From the NCBI GenBank assembly GCA_028818755.1, contig JAPPNF010000072.1, positions 2,645 to 54,545 on the forward strand: DNA of 51,901 nt, in the 5' to 3' direction. This stretch comes from Deltaproteobacteria bacterium. Lineage in GTDB: Bacteria > Desulfobacterota > Binatia > UBA9968 > JAJDTQ01. This document shows, piece after piece, positions 8,718 to 16,887 of the stretch (the first letter of the stretch is position 1; each line of letters starts with the position of its first letter). The translations under genes were made by a program, and so were the position numbers. A model generated the notes under the pieces. It had not been told where the DNA came from. It worked only from the letters and a program-made list of their open reading frames with translations, and made no database searches.

Positions 8718-8937
8718 GCGAAGGCCGGTGGCGGGCAGGGTGAACGCGGAGTCTTGACGAAAGGAATACGGGATGGCCAAGGGCGCTTGACTTGTCGTCA
8801 CGGGCATCCAGGAGGGCACCCGGGTCAAGCCCCCGAGACGCCGGAGGGCGGACCCAACGTCGTCCCGGGGGTTGACCGGGGTGCCGATGCGGCAGTGTCG
8901 CTGTCTGGCCTGAATTCATCGTTCCGGGCAGGGATCG
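8718..8937. other. Repeat-like intergenic sequence between leuC and truA
   Basis: No gene is visible. The stretch around 8790-8970 is made of GC-rich phrases (CACCCGGGTCAAGCCCCC, CCCGGGGGTTGACCGGGG) resembling decayed dispersed intergenic repeats. The truA C-terminus reads into its right edge. Confidence 0.35.
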
Positions 8938-9705
8938 CTACGGTGCGGAATCCGGGCGGGGGGATTGGGACGGACCGTAGGATACCTCTACCAGGAAAAG
9001 GCCCCGTGCGGGCGCGGTGGGGCCGGCCAGCGTGCGGTCGCGGCCGCGGATCAACGCTGGGAAGGCGCCGGGACCCCGCTCGCCCAGCCCCATCTGCACC
9101 AGGGTGCCGACGATGTTCCGCACCATGTGGCGGAGGTAGCCGGTGGCCTCGATGCGGTACACCCAGTGGTCCTCCCATGGGTACAGCTCGTTGCGGTAGA
9201 TCCGCCGGACCGCGGTGGCGGCGCCGCAGCCGGCGGCGCGGAAGCACGAGAAGTCGTGCTCGCCTTCCAGCGCGGCCAGCGCCTCGCGCATGGCGTCGAC
9301 GCGCAACGGCCTGGCGACGTGCCACGAATAGCGGTCGTTGAACACCGAACGCCAGGGGTGGTTCCAGAGCCGATACTCGTAGACGCGCTTTGTCGCGTCC
9401 CTCCTGGCGTCGAAGGAGGGAGCCGCCTCCTCGGCGGACTTCACCGTGATGTCGTCCGGGGTGAGGGCGTTGAGGCTTCGCTGAAGGCGCGCGAGGTCCC
9501 GGCCGTCGGGACACGCGAAATCGGCCACTTGGCCGAGCGCATGGACACCCGCGTCGGTGCGGCCCGATCCCTGGACGCGGACCCGCTGCTTCAGCAGCAC
9601 GGCGAGCGCGTCCTCCAGGATGCCCTGGATCGTCGCTCCGCCGGGCTGGACCTGCCATCCCCGGTATTCGGTGCCGTCGTACTCAAGGGTCAGTCTGACG
9701 TTCAT
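8938..9705 (-). CDS. truA: tRNA pseudouridine(38-40) synthase
   Basis: 255 aa, family length. It isomerises U38-U40 in tRNA anticodon arms. The catalytic aspartate lies in GSGRTDAGVHALGQVA (about residues 46-61); other TruA blocks are TLEYDGTEYRGWQ at the N-terminus, VYEYRLWN, and GYLRHMVRNIVGTL near the C-terminus. The start is the ATG at 9705, which gives the canonical MNVRLTLEYDG beginning. It is last in the leuA-leuB-asd-truA series, but 134 bp with a large palindromic repeat separate it from asd, so it may have its own start or depend on read-through. Confidence 0.96.
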   Translation of the reverse strand: MNVRLTLEYDGTEYRGWQVQPGGATIQGILEDALAVLLKQRVRVQGSGRTDAGVHALGQVADFACPDGRDLARLQRSLNALTPDDITVKSAEEAAPSFDARRDATKRVYEYRLWNHPWRSVFNDRYSWHVARPLRVDAMREALAALEGEHDFSCFRAAGCGAATAVRRIYRNELYPWEDHWVYRIEATGYLRHMVRNIVGTLVQMGLGERGPGAFPALIRGRDRTLAGPTAPARGLFLVEVSYGPSQSPRPDSAP

Positions 9706-9729
9706 GCCGTTAGGGGACGTGGTATGGCG

Positions 9730-9818
9730 TTCTTCGACTTCGCTACGCTCAGGACGGACGGCGAAATTGACAGCCCTTTCACCGTTCGTCCTGAGCGTAG
9801 CGAAGCGAAGTCGAAGGA
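9730..9818. repeat. Large imperfect palindrome (TTCGACTTCGCTACGCTCAG family)
   Basis: The left arm 9730-9761 (TTCGACTTCGCTACGCTCAG, then GACGGACGG) is mirrored at 9782-9818 with a 5-nt insertion in the right arm. Loop about 20 nt. Palindromes with this wording are, as I recall, common dispersed intergenic repeats in several bacterial phyla. It sits between asd and truA and would form a strong RNA hairpin. Confidence 0.8.
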
Positions 9819-9839
9819 CGCCGACCACAGCGTCACAAG

Positions 9840-10865
9840 TCAGTGATAATCCCGGATCAGGATCTCGGCGATTTGCACCGCGTTCAGGGCCGCGCCCTTG
9901 CGCAGGTTGTCGGCAACCACCCACAGGTTGATGCCGTTTTCCACGGAATCGTCCTCGCGGATGCGCCCGACATAGGTGGCGTCCTTGCCCGCCGCCTCGG
10001 TGGCCAGCGGGTAATCGTTGCTCGTGGGGTCGTCCTGGAGCAGCACGCCGGGAGCCTCCCGGAGGATGGCGCGGACGTCGGCGGCCGACAGCTTGCTCCG
10101 GGTCTCGACGTTGATGGACTCGGAGTGGCTGCAGAAGACCGGCACGCGCACGGTGGTGGCGGTGATGCGAATCTCCGGGTCGTCCAGGATCTTGCGCGTC
10201 TCCTGGACCATCTTCACCTCTTCCTTGGTGTAGCCGTTGGGCAGAAAGGTGTCGATGTGGGGAATGCAGTTGAACGCGATCTGGTGCGGGAACTGCTCGC
10301 ATTCCACGTCCTGGCTGTTGAACAGCGCGGCGGTCTGCTTGCCGAGCTCTTCCATGGCCCGCCGCCCGGCCCCGGACACCGACTGGTAGGTGGACACGAC
10401 GATGCGGCTGATGCCCGCCGCGTCGTGCAACGGCTTCAGCGCCACCACCATCTGGATGGTGGAGCAGTTGGGGTTGGCGATGATTCCCCGGTGCGCGTGC
10501 TCGGCGATCTTGCCGGCGTTGACCTCCGGGACCACCAGGGGGACGTCGTCGTCCATGCGGAAGTAGCTGGTGTTGTCGATGACCACGGCGCCGGCGTCCA
10601 CCGCCGCCTGGGCGTAGCGGGCGCTCACCGATCCTCCCGCCGAGAACAACGCGATATCGATGTCCTCGAAGGAATCGTCGTCCAGCACCTCCACCAGGAC
10701 CTGGCGGTCGCAGAACTCGAGACGCTGCCCGGCGGACCGCTCGGAGGCCAGCAAACGGAGGGTGTCCACGGGGAACTGCCGCTCCTCGAGAATCTTTCGC
10801 AACTCCTCGCCCACCGCTCCCGTGGCTCCCACCACGGCCACGTTGTATTTCTCCTTGCCCATCAT
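9840..10865 (-). CDS. asd: Aspartate-semialdehyde dehydrogenase
   Basis: 341 aa, normal length. It reduces aspartyl-4-phosphate to aspartate semialdehyde for lysine/DAP, threonine and methionine synthesis. N-terminal NADP-binding AVVGATGAVGEE; active-site cysteine in IIANPNCSTIQMV; C-terminal substrate region HSESINVET. It follows leuB after 3 nt, so it is translated from the leu operon transcript, a gene order known from several proteobacteria. Start choice is MMGKEKYNV; the second Met is equally possible. Confidence 0.96.
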   Translation of the reverse strand: MMGKEKYNVAVVGATGAVGEELRKILEERQFPVDTLRLLASERSAGQRLEFCDRQVLVEVLDDDSFEDIDIALFSAGGSVSARYAQAAVDAGAVVIDNTSYFRMDDDVPLVVPEVNAGKIAEHAHRGIIANPNCSTIQMVVALKPLHDAAGISRIVVSTYQSVSGAGRRAMEELGKQTAALFNSQDVECEQFPHQIAFNCIPHIDTFLPNGYTKEEVKMVQETRKILDDPEIRITATTVRVPVFCSHSESINVETRSKLSAADVRAILREAPGVLLQDDPTSNDYPLATEAAGKDATYVGRIREDDSVENGINLWVVADNLRKGAALNAVQIAEILIRDYH

Positions 10866-10868
10866 TGT

Positions 10869-11963
10869 TCACGCCGCCTGGCTGGCGGTGACCTCCTGCC
10901 GCACGCGCTCGCCCATTTCCTTGCAGCCCACCACCGCGGCCTCGCCCTCGGCGATGTCGAGCGTGCGGCAACCCGTCTCCAGCACCCGCTCCACCGCCTG
11001 CTCGATGCAGTCCGCGGCGGCGCCCTGGTCGAACGAATGACGCAGCATGAGCGCCACCGTCAGGATGGTGGCCAGCGGGTTGGCCTTGTCCTGGCCGGCG
11101 ATGTCCGGGGCGCTGCCGTGCACCGGCTCGTACATGCCTACCTTGCCGCCGAGGCTGGCCGACGGCAGCATGCCGATGGAGCCGGTGAGCATGGCGGCCT
11201 CGTCGCTCAGGATGTCGCCGAACATGTTGGTGGTGACGATGACGTCGAACTGCCTGGGGTCGCGAATGAGCTGCATGGCGCAGTTGTCCACCAGCACGTG
11301 CTCGAGCTCCACGTCGCCGTAACCCTCCTCGTCGCGGACGCGCGTCACCACCTTGCGCCACAGCTCGGTGGATTCCAGCACGTTGGCCTTGTCCACCGAG
11401 GTCACCCGGCCGCGCCGGCGGCGGGCGGCGTCGAAGGCCACCCGGGCGATCCGTTCGATCTCCGGGGTGGTGTAGACCAGAGTGTTGACGCCCCGTTCGC
11501 TGCCGTCGGCCTCGGTCGTGACGCCCTTGGGCTGCCCGAAGTAGATGCCGCCGGTCAATTCGCGCACGACCACGAGGTCCGTCCCCTCCACCACCTCGGG
11601 CTTGAGGGTCGAGGCCCGCGCCAACGGCGCGAACAGCTTGACAGGGCGCAGGTTGGCGAACAGTCCCAGCTCCTGGCGCAACGCCAGCAGGGCCCGCTCC
11701 GGACGGATGGAGTAGTCCAGCCCGTCCCACTTGGGTCCGCCCATGGCGCCCAGCACCACCGCGTCGCTGGACTTGGCCATGGCCAGGACCTCGTCGGTCA
11801 GGGGTTTCCCGTGGGCATCGATGGACGCACCGCCCACCAGCCCCTCCTCCACGTCGACGGCGAAGCCGAAGATGTCGCCGGCCTGCCGCAGCACCGCCAT
11901 GGCTTCCGCCACCACTTCCGGGCCGATGCCGTCGCCCGGAAGCACCGTTACCTTGTGACTCAT
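10869..11963 (-). CDS. leuB: 3-isopropylmalate dehydrogenase
   Basis: 364 aa. Oxidatively decarboxylates 3-isopropylmalate in leucine synthesis. Starts with [14 protein letters not shown], carries the [16 protein letters not shown] loop that is diagnostic for LeuB over isocitrate dehydrogenase, [15 protein letters not shown], and the metal/NAD site [19 protein letters not shown]. The ATG at 11963 overlaps the leuA stop by 4 nt (ATGA) and has GGAGGGGGG upstream, so it is coupled to leuA. Confidence 0.96.
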   Translation of the reverse strand: MSHKVTVLPGDGIGPEVVAEAMAVLRQAGDIFGFAVDVEEGLVGGASIDAHGKPLTDEVLAMAKSSDAVVLGAMGGPKWDGLDYSIRPERALLALRQELGLFANLRPVKLFAPLARASTLKPEVVEGTDLVVVRELTGGIYFGQPKGVTTEADGSERGVNTLVYTTPEIERIARVAFDAARRRRGRVTSVDKANVLESTELWRKVVTRVRDEEGYGDVELEHVLVDNCAMQLIRDPRQFDVIVTTNMFGDILSDEAAMLTGSIGMLPSASLGGKVGMYEPVHGSAPDIAGQDKANPLATILTVALMLRHSFDQGAAADCIEQAVERVLETGCRTLDIAEGEAAVVGCKEMGERVRQEVTASQAA

Positions 11964-13516
11964 GGACCCCCCTCCACCGAAGCCTGACGGTGGCGCTTGC
12001 GATACTCCAGACGGTTGAGGGCGTTCACGTACGCCAGCGCACTCGCCATGATGATATCCGTGTGGGAACCTTTCCCGGAGATGTTGACGTCCTTGTCCTG
12101 GAGCATGCACGACACCTCGCCCTGGGCGTCGGTGCCGGCGGTGACGCTGGAAACCGTGTAGCGCAGCAGCTTCGCGCGGCTGCCGGAGATCCTGGCGATG
12201 GCTTTATAGCACGCATCCACCACTCCGTCACCCGTATCGTGGGCCATCTTCTCCTCGCCGTCGACGCGCATGCGCACGGTCGCCGACGGCACCGCCGACG
12301 AGCTCGACGCGATGTTCATGTACACCAGCTCGTAGCGGTCCGGCTGGCTCGGTATCCTCAAGACCTCGTCCGCCACCAGCGCCTCGATGTCCTCGTCGAA
12401 CACTTCCTTCTTCTTGTCGGCGAGTTCCTTGAAACGCTCGAAGGCGCGGTTGATCTCATCCTTGCCGAGGGAGAAGCCGAGCTGCTGCAGCCGCTCGCCG
12501 AAGGCGTGCCGGCCGGAATGCTTGCCCATCACCAGCCGGTTGCCCGTGATGCCGACCGTCTCGGGTTTCATGATCTCGTAGTTGAGCTTGTGCTTGAGCA
12601 CGCCGTCCTGGTGGATGCCGGCCTCGTGGGCGAAGGCGTTGTCGCCCACGATGGGCTTGTTGAGCGGCACGGTGATGCCGGTGACCTGGGACAGCAGCCG
12701 CGAGGTGGGGTAGATCTGCTCGGTATGGACGCGCGTGTCGAGATTGAACACCGGCTGGCGCGTCTTCAAGGCCATCACCACCTCTTCCAGCGAGGTGTTG
12801 CCGGCGCGCTCGCCGATGCCGTTCACGGTACACTCCACCTGCCGAGCCCCGTTGGCCACGGCCGCCAGCGAGTTGGCCACGGCGAGGCCCAGGTCGTTGT
12901 GGCAGTGGGTGCTCCAGGTGACCTTCTCCGAGCCCTCGGTGTTTTCGATCAGGTACCGCACCAGCTCGCCGAACTCCGACGGTATGGCGTAGCCGGTGGT
13001 GTCCGGGATGTTGAGGGTCTTCGCTCCCGCCCGGATGGCCTCGCTGAACACCTCCACCAGAAAGTCCCGGTCGCTGCGCGAGGCATCCTCGGCCGAGAAC
13101 TCCACGTAGTCGAGGTGCCTTCTGGCGTAGGCCACGGCCGTGCCGACGGATTCCATCACCTCGTCCCGGGACATGCGGAGCTTGTGCTTCATGTGGATGT
13201 CGGAGGTGGCGATGAAGGTATGGAGACCGGGCTTGCGCGCTCCTTCCACCGCCTTGACGGCCTTGCGGATGTCGCCGTGCTGCGCCCTGGCCAGACTCAG
13301 GACGATGGGCCGCTTGACCGCCTTGCACACCTGCACCACCGACTCGAAATCACCCGGCGACGACGCGGCGAAGCCGGCCTCGATCACGTCCACCCCCAGC
13401 TTGTCGAGCTGACGGGCGATGATGACCTTCTCGTCGATGTTCATGCTGGCCCCGGGCGACTGTTCGCCGTCCCTGAGGGTCGTATCGAAAATGTTCACGA
13501 TGTTCTTGGAGCCCAT
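11960..13516 (-). CDS. leuA: 2-isopropylmalate synthase
   Basis: 518 aa, the LeuA type 1 length. Condenses acetyl-CoA with 2-ketoisovalerate, the first committed step to leucine. The catalytic barrel shows [16 protein letters not shown] at the N-terminus, [15 protein letters not shown] (metal-binding HxH), [18 protein letters not shown] and [10 protein letters not shown]; the C-terminal 120 residues form the leucine-sensing regulatory domain ([14 protein letters not shown] segment). Start is the ATG at 13516 behind GAGGAGGAAG. A near-perfect intrinsic terminator ends 13 nt before this ATG, directly against the ribosome site, so expression is probably attenuated or driven by read-through. Citramalate synthase is less likely given leuB and leuCD nearby. 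Confidence 0.95.
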   Translation of the reverse strand: MGSKNIVNIFDTTLRDGEQSPGASMNIDEKVIIARQLDKLGVDVIEAGFAASSPGDFESVVQVCKAVKRPIVLSLARAQHGDIRKAVKAVEGARKPGLHTFIATSDIHMKHKLRMSRDEVMESVGTAVAYARRHLDYVEFSAEDASRSDRDFLVEVFSEAIRAGAKTLNIPDTTGYAIPSEFGELVRYLIENTEGSEKVTWSTHCHNDLGLAVANSLAAVANGARQVECTVNGIGERAGNTSLEEVVMALKTRQPVFNLDTRVHTEQIYPTSRLLSQVTGITVPLNKPIVGDNAFAHEAGIHQDGVLKHKLNYEIMKPETVGITGNRLVMGKHSGRHAFGERLQQLGFSLGKDEINRAFERFKELADKKKEVFDEDIEALVADEVLRIPSQPDRYELVYMNIASSSSAVPSATVRMRVDGEEKMAHDTGDGVVDACYKAIARISGSRAKLLRYTVSSVTAGTDAQGEVSCMLQDKDVNISGKGSHTDIIMASALAYVNALNRLEYRKRHRQASVEGGP

Positions 13517-13529
13517 GGTCTTCCTCCTC

Positions 13530-13564
13530 AAAAAAAAACTCCCGCTGGAGCCCGGCGGGAGTTT
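13530..13564 (-). terminator. Intrinsic terminator or attenuator between pssA and leuA
   Basis: On the minus strand a 10-bp stem (13555-13564 with 13536-13545, core CTCCCGC/GCGGGAG) with a 9-nt loop is followed by an unbroken T9 tract. The T tract abuts the leuA ribosome site GAGGAGGAAG. Either it ends the psd-pssA transcript or it is a conditional attenuator for leuA. No leucine-rich leader peptide is visible in the 75-nt gap. Confidence 0.85.
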
Positions 13565-13591
13565 CGGAAATGCAAGTGAGGTTTGGTTTGA

Positions 13592-14434
13592 TCAGGCTTG
13601 TAGCAGCGCCTGCTCTTCCCTCCGTCGCTTCCGCACGGCGAGCAGCCATAACAGGGGACCCGATAGGGTGTACGTTAATAACGCCGAGAACAGCACGATC
13701 TGCCACATAGCGATGGTCAGTATAATGATTGCCAGCGCGGAAAGCAACAACCAAATGGTGCTGCGCTTCTTCAGGTGATGCTGCTTGAGGCTCAGATAAC
13801 GGAAATTGCTCACCATCAGGCCCGCCAGCGCGCAGGCGATGACGGTAAAGACCACGGGCTTGCCGGCGGTGTTCTCGAGCCCAAGCATGGAATACATGAA
13901 GATGGTGGCGGCGATCATGGCCGCGGCCGCGGGGATGGGCAGCCCGGTGAAGTAGCTCTTCTCCACGGCCAGCGTCTGGACGTTGAAGCGCGCCAGGCGC
14001 AACGCGCCGCACACCGCGAACAGCGCCGGCCCGAGGCCGCCCCAGGTTTCCCACGGCGCCAGCGCGAAGACGTACATCAGCACCGCCGGCGCCACGCCGA
14101 ACGAAACCACGTCGGCCAGTGAATCGAACTCGATGCCGAACTGACTGCTGGTATGGGTAAGCCGCGCCACGGTGCCGTCCAGGCCGTCCAGCAGAAGCGC
14201 GGCCAGGATCAACACGGCGGCGTGGTGGAACTCGCCCTTGAAGGCGAAGAGGATCGCGAAGATTCCACAGAAAAGATTGCCGGCCGTGAACAGGCTCGGC
14301 AGAAGGAAGATGCCGCGCCTCAGCCGGTTGGCCGAACCTCTCCGCGGGCGATTTCGCCTGCCCTTTCCCCGCGGGATCAGCCGGACCTTCCGGAACGGAG
14401 TGTCCTTCGTGTCCTTGTTCTCGGGACGTTCCAC
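13592..14434 (-). CDS. pssA: CDP-diacylglycerol-serine O-phosphatidyltransferase
   Basis: 280 aa membrane enzyme that makes phosphatidylserine from CDP-diacylglycerol and serine. The CDP-alcohol phosphatidyltransferase motif is visible as DGLDGTVARLTHTS followed by FGIEFDSLADVVSFG (about residues 83-113), within a set of about seven hydrophobic helices. A basic N-terminal extension (RGKGRRNRPRRGSANRLRRG) precedes it. The start is GTG at 14434, one nt after the psd stop. psd then decarboxylates its product, so the pair supplies phosphatidylethanolamine. The terminator at 13530 lies just downstream. Confidence 0.94.
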   Translation of the reverse strand: MERPENKDTKDTPFRKVRLIPRGKGRRNRPRRGSANRLRRGIFLLPSLFTAGNLFCGIFAILFAFKGEFHHAAVLILAALLLDGLDGTVARLTHTSSQFGIEFDSLADVVSFGVAPAVLMYVFALAPWETWGGLGPALFAVCGALRLARFNVQTLAVEKSYFTGLPIPAAAAMIAATIFMYSMLGLENTAGKPVVFTVIACALAGLMVSNFRYLSLKQHHLKKRSTIWLLLSALAIIILTIAMWQIVLFSALLTYTLSGPLLWLLAVRKRRREEQALLQA

Positions 14435-14435
14435 C

Positions 14436-15104
14436 CTACAACCTGGCGACGATCGTTTCCCCGCCGCGGACGCGCTGGCCGGGAACTACTTCGATCTCGG
14501 CGTCTCCGGGCAGGTGAAGGTCCACCCGGGAGCCGAACATGATCATGCCGAAACGCTGACCCTTACGCAACGAGTCTCCGGGATTGACGTAGCAAACGAT
14601 CCGGCGCGCGAGAAAGCCGGCGATCTGCACGATGCGAAGCGTCCTTCCGGCTTCGTCCACCAACTCCACGGCGTTGCGCTCGTTCTCTTCCGACGCCTTG
14701 CCCTTGTACGCGGCGAAGAAGTGGCCCGCTTGGTAGCTCACGTCCGACACCCGTCCGTTCATGGGGGCGCGGTTGATGTGCACGTCCAGGGGCGAAAGAA
14801 AAATGCTCAGCCGGCGTCCCTCGGCGCCCGAAGGCTCGCCGACCTCCACGACCTTGCCGTCCGCGGGCGACACCACCACTCCATCCGCATCCGGGGGCAC
14901 CCGCTCCGGGTCGCGGAAGAAGCCCGCCACCGCCGCCGCCACCACCAGCAACGCCGTTGCGGCTGCGGACCAGCCCACGGCCATGGCCGCGGCGGCCAGT
15001 CCCAGCGCGGCGAAAACGAACCGATAACCTTCCCTTGCAATCCTGATGGCAGTGCTCCCCTGACGAGCGGGTTTCAGACCCGTCTCCCTGCTTGCTCCAG
15101 ACAC
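14436..15104 (-). CDS. psd: Phosphatidylserine decarboxylase (short, archaeal-type length)
   Basis: Pyruvoyl enzyme that decarboxylates phosphatidylserine to phosphatidylethanolamine. Family blocks: VVVSPADGKVVEV, FLSPLDVHINRAPMNG, GHFFAAYKGKASEENERN, and the self-cleavage/pyruvoyl site MIMFGSRVDLHLP (serine of FGS). Length about 220 aa matches the short Psd form common with PssA. The start is uncertain: no ATG exists in frame; GTG codons at 15116, 15110 and 15104 lie inside a REP repeat; and homologues usually start close to the IAREGYRF segment, where only rare codons (CTG, ATC, ATT) are available. The stop is secure. Confidence 0.9.
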   Translation of the reverse strand: MSGASRETGLKPARQGSTAIRIAREGYRFVFAALGLAAAAMAVGWSAAATALLVVAAAVAGFFRDPERVPPDADGVVVSPADGKVVEVGEPSGAEGRRLSIFLSPLDVHINRAPMNGRVSDVSYQAGHFFAAYKGKASEENERNAVELVDEAGRTLRIVQIAGFLARRIVCYVNPGDSLRKGQRFGMIMFGSRVDLHLPGDAEIEVVPGQRVRGGETIVARL

Positions 15105-15194
15105 CCTCACCCCCACCCTCTCCCAGAGGGAGAGGGGGCCAAACTCAACCCCTCTCCCTCTGGGAGAGGGTGGCCGAAGGCCGGGTGAGGGCTG
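15102..15194. repeat. REP/BIME-like repeat between ilvC and psd
   Basis: Two CCCTCTCCC units in opposite orientation: 15103-15137 (CCCTCACCCCCACCCTCTCC then CAGAGGGAGAGGG) and 15149-15192 (CCCTCTCCCTCTGGGAGAGG then GTGGCCGAAGGCCGGGTGAG). Outer arms CCCTCACCC/GGGTGAGGG pair over the whole element. It overlaps the possible psd start codons and ends 3 nt before the ilvC stop. Confidence 0.8.
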
Positions 15195-16211
15195 CTAGTT
15201 CTTGCTCTTGTCCACCAGCCGGTTCTCGGCCAGCCACGGCATCATCGAGCGGAGCTGCTCGCCCACCTGCTCGATGGGATGGCTCCGCGACGCCTGGCGC
15301 AGCTCGTTGAAGTTCGGCGATCCGGAGCGGTGCTCGTTCATCCACTCGTCCGCGAACCTGCCCGACTGGATGTCCGCCAGGATCTCCTTCATGATCTTGC
15401 GCGTGTCGTCGCCGACGATGCGCCTCCCGCGGGTGAGGTCGCCATACTCCGCGGTGTTGCTCACGGAGTAGCGCATGTTGGCAAGGCCGCCCTCGTAGAT
15501 CAGGTCGACGATCAGCTTGACCTCGTGGCAGCACTCGAAATAGGCCATCTCCGGCGGGTAGCCCGCCTCCACCAGGGTTTCGTAGCCCGCCTGGATCAAC
15601 GAGGTGAGGCCGCCGCACAGCACCGTCTGCTCGCCGAACAGATCGGTTTCGGTCTCGTCCTTGAAGGTGGTCTCGATGACCGCCGCGCGGGCGCCGCCGA
15701 TGGCCGCCGCATACGCCAGCCCCACGGGCTGGGTGTCTCCGGACGGGTCCTGGTGAATGGCCAGCAGGCACGGCACCCCCCTGCCCCGTTCGAACTCGCT
15801 TCGGACCAGGTGTCCCGGGCCCTTGGGCGCCACCATGAAGACGTTGACGTCCTCGGGGGGCACGACCCGCTTGAAGTGGATGTTGAAGCCGTGTCCGAAG
15901 GCCAGCGAGTTCCCCGGCTCGAGACCGGGCTGGATGGCCTCCCGATAGACGTCTCCCTGAAGCTCGTCCGGCAGCAGGACCATGACCACGTCCCCGGCCC
16001 GCACCGCCTCCGCCGTCTCCATCACCGTCAGGCCGGCGTCCGCCGCCTTGGCCCAGGAGGCGCTGTCGCGACGCAGCCCCACCACGACGTCCACGCCGGA
16101 GTCGCGCAGATTGGTGGCGTGCGCGTGCCCCTGGCTGCCATAGCCGAGCACGGTGACCTTGCGGTCGCGAATCCGGCTCAGATCCGCGTCCTGGTCATAG
16201 TAGACTTGCAT
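15195..16211 (-). CDS. ilvC: Ketol-acid reductoisomerase
   Basis: 338 aa, class I length. Converts acetolactate or acetohydroxybutyrate to the dihydroxy acids of the valine, leucine and isoleucine pathways using NADPH. N-terminal nucleotide site [15 protein letters not shown], the conserved [15 protein letters not shown] block, and metal ligands in [12 protein letters not shown] and [17 protein letters not shown] are all present. It follows ilvN on the same strand, but the 185-bp gap between them is filled by a repeat with three CCCTCTCCC-type units that may modulate read-through. Confidence 0.97.
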   Translation of the reverse strand: MQVYYDQDADLSRIRDRKVTVLGYGSQGHAHATNLRDSGVDVVVGLRRDSASWAKAADAGLTVMETAEAVRAGDVVMVLLPDELQGDVYREAIQPGLEPGNSLAFGHGFNIHFKRVVPPEDVNVFMVAPKGPGHLVRSEFERGRGVPCLLAIHQDPSGDTQPVGLAYAAAIGGARAAVIETTFKDETETDLFGEQTVLCGGLTSLIQAGYETLVEAGYPPEMAYFECCHEVKLIVDLIYEGGLANMRYSVSNTAEYGDLTRGRRIVGDDTRKIMKEILADIQSGRFADEWMNEHRSGSPNFNELRQASRSHPIEQVGEQLRSMMPWLAENRLVDKSKN

Positions 16212-16258
16212 GATAAACCTCCCGGTATAAAGCTGATCGGCGGCGCTTGCTCCGAGGC

Positions 16259-16376
16259 TCCCTCACCCCAACCCTCTCCCAGAGGGAGAGGGGGGCATCT
16301 GCTCTCCCTTTGGGAGAGAAGTATTTCTTTCCCCTCTCCCTCTGGGAGAGGGTGGCCGAAGGCCGGGTGAGGGCTC
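16259..16376. repeat. REP/BIME-like repeat between ilvN and ilvC
   Basis: Outer units 16259-16291 (CCCTCACCCCAACCCTCTCC then CAGAGGGAGAGGGG) and 16331-16373 (CCCTCTCCCTCTGGGAGAGG then GTGGCCGAAGGCCGGGTGAG), with a middle degenerate unit at 16302-16319. Nearly identical to the element at 15102-15194, so the two flank ilvC almost exactly. Confidence 0.82.
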
Positions 16377-16396
16377 ACGCGGATTCCCGTGCAGCG

Positions 16397-16876
16397 CTAC
16401 GCGGACTCGCGTGCGATGGCGATCCGGCCGGTGCGGACGATCTCCTTGATGCCCATGGGTTTCAGCAGATTGATCACCGCCTGGATCTTGGCGGAATCTC
16501 CCGACACCTCGATGGTGTACGTCTGGGGCGTCGAGTCGACGATATTGGCGCGGAAGATCTGCGCGATGCGAATGGCCTCGTCCCGGTTCGCCTGCTTGGC
16601 CTGGATCTTGACGAGCGCCGTTTCCCGGTCGATATGGTCCTCTTCGGTCAGGTCGACGACCTTGAGAACCTCGATGACCTTGTTGAGCTGCTTCATGATC
16701 TGCTCGATGATGACCTCGTCACCGGAGGTCACGATCGTGATCATGGAGATGGTGGAATCCGGGGTGGGCGCCACCGAAAGGCTCTCGATGTTGTAGTTCC
16801 GGGCGCTGAACAGCCCGGCCACGCGCGCGAGCACACCCGCCTTGTTTTCGACCAGAACCGAGATGATGTGTTCCAT
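16397..16876 (-). CDS. ilvN: Acetolactate synthase regulatory (small) subunit
   Basis: 159 aa. Binds valine and activates/feedback-regulates the IlvB catalytic subunit. The N-terminal ACT domain is typical: HIISVLVENKAGVLARVAGLFSARNYNIESLSV, followed by TISMITIVTSGD, and the C-terminal domain ends RTGRIAIARES. Start ATG at 16876 gives the canonical MEHIISVLVEN; it lies 11 nt after the ilvB stop, so it is co-translated. Length and motif set match IlvH/IlvN proteins of deltaproteobacteria. Confidence 0.96.
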   Translation of the reverse strand: MEHIISVLVENKAGVLARVAGLFSARNYNIESLSVAPTPDSTISMITIVTSGDEVIIEQIMKQLNKVIEVLKVVDLTEEDHIDRETALVKIQAKQANRDEAIRIAQIFRANIVDSTPQTYTIEVSGDSAKIQAVINLLKPMGIKEIVRTGRIAIARESA

Positions 16877-16887
16877 CCGCCAAACCC

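Noticed and set aside
8718..8937. Possible gene or RNA in the leuC-truA gap
   Set aside because: No frame with family features and no stable multi-stem fold visible by eye; it looks like decayed repeat sequence.
9843..11987. Very long open frame on the plus strand opposite asd and leuB, and similar long frames elsewhere opposite or out of frame with real genes
   Set aside because: High-GC shadow of well-identified genes. The translations are His/Gly/Arg/Ala-rich with no family motif.
15102..16376. Possible CRISPR-like repeats around ilvC
   Set aside because: Units are palindromic REP sequences in alternating orientation without regular spacers, and no cas genes are present.
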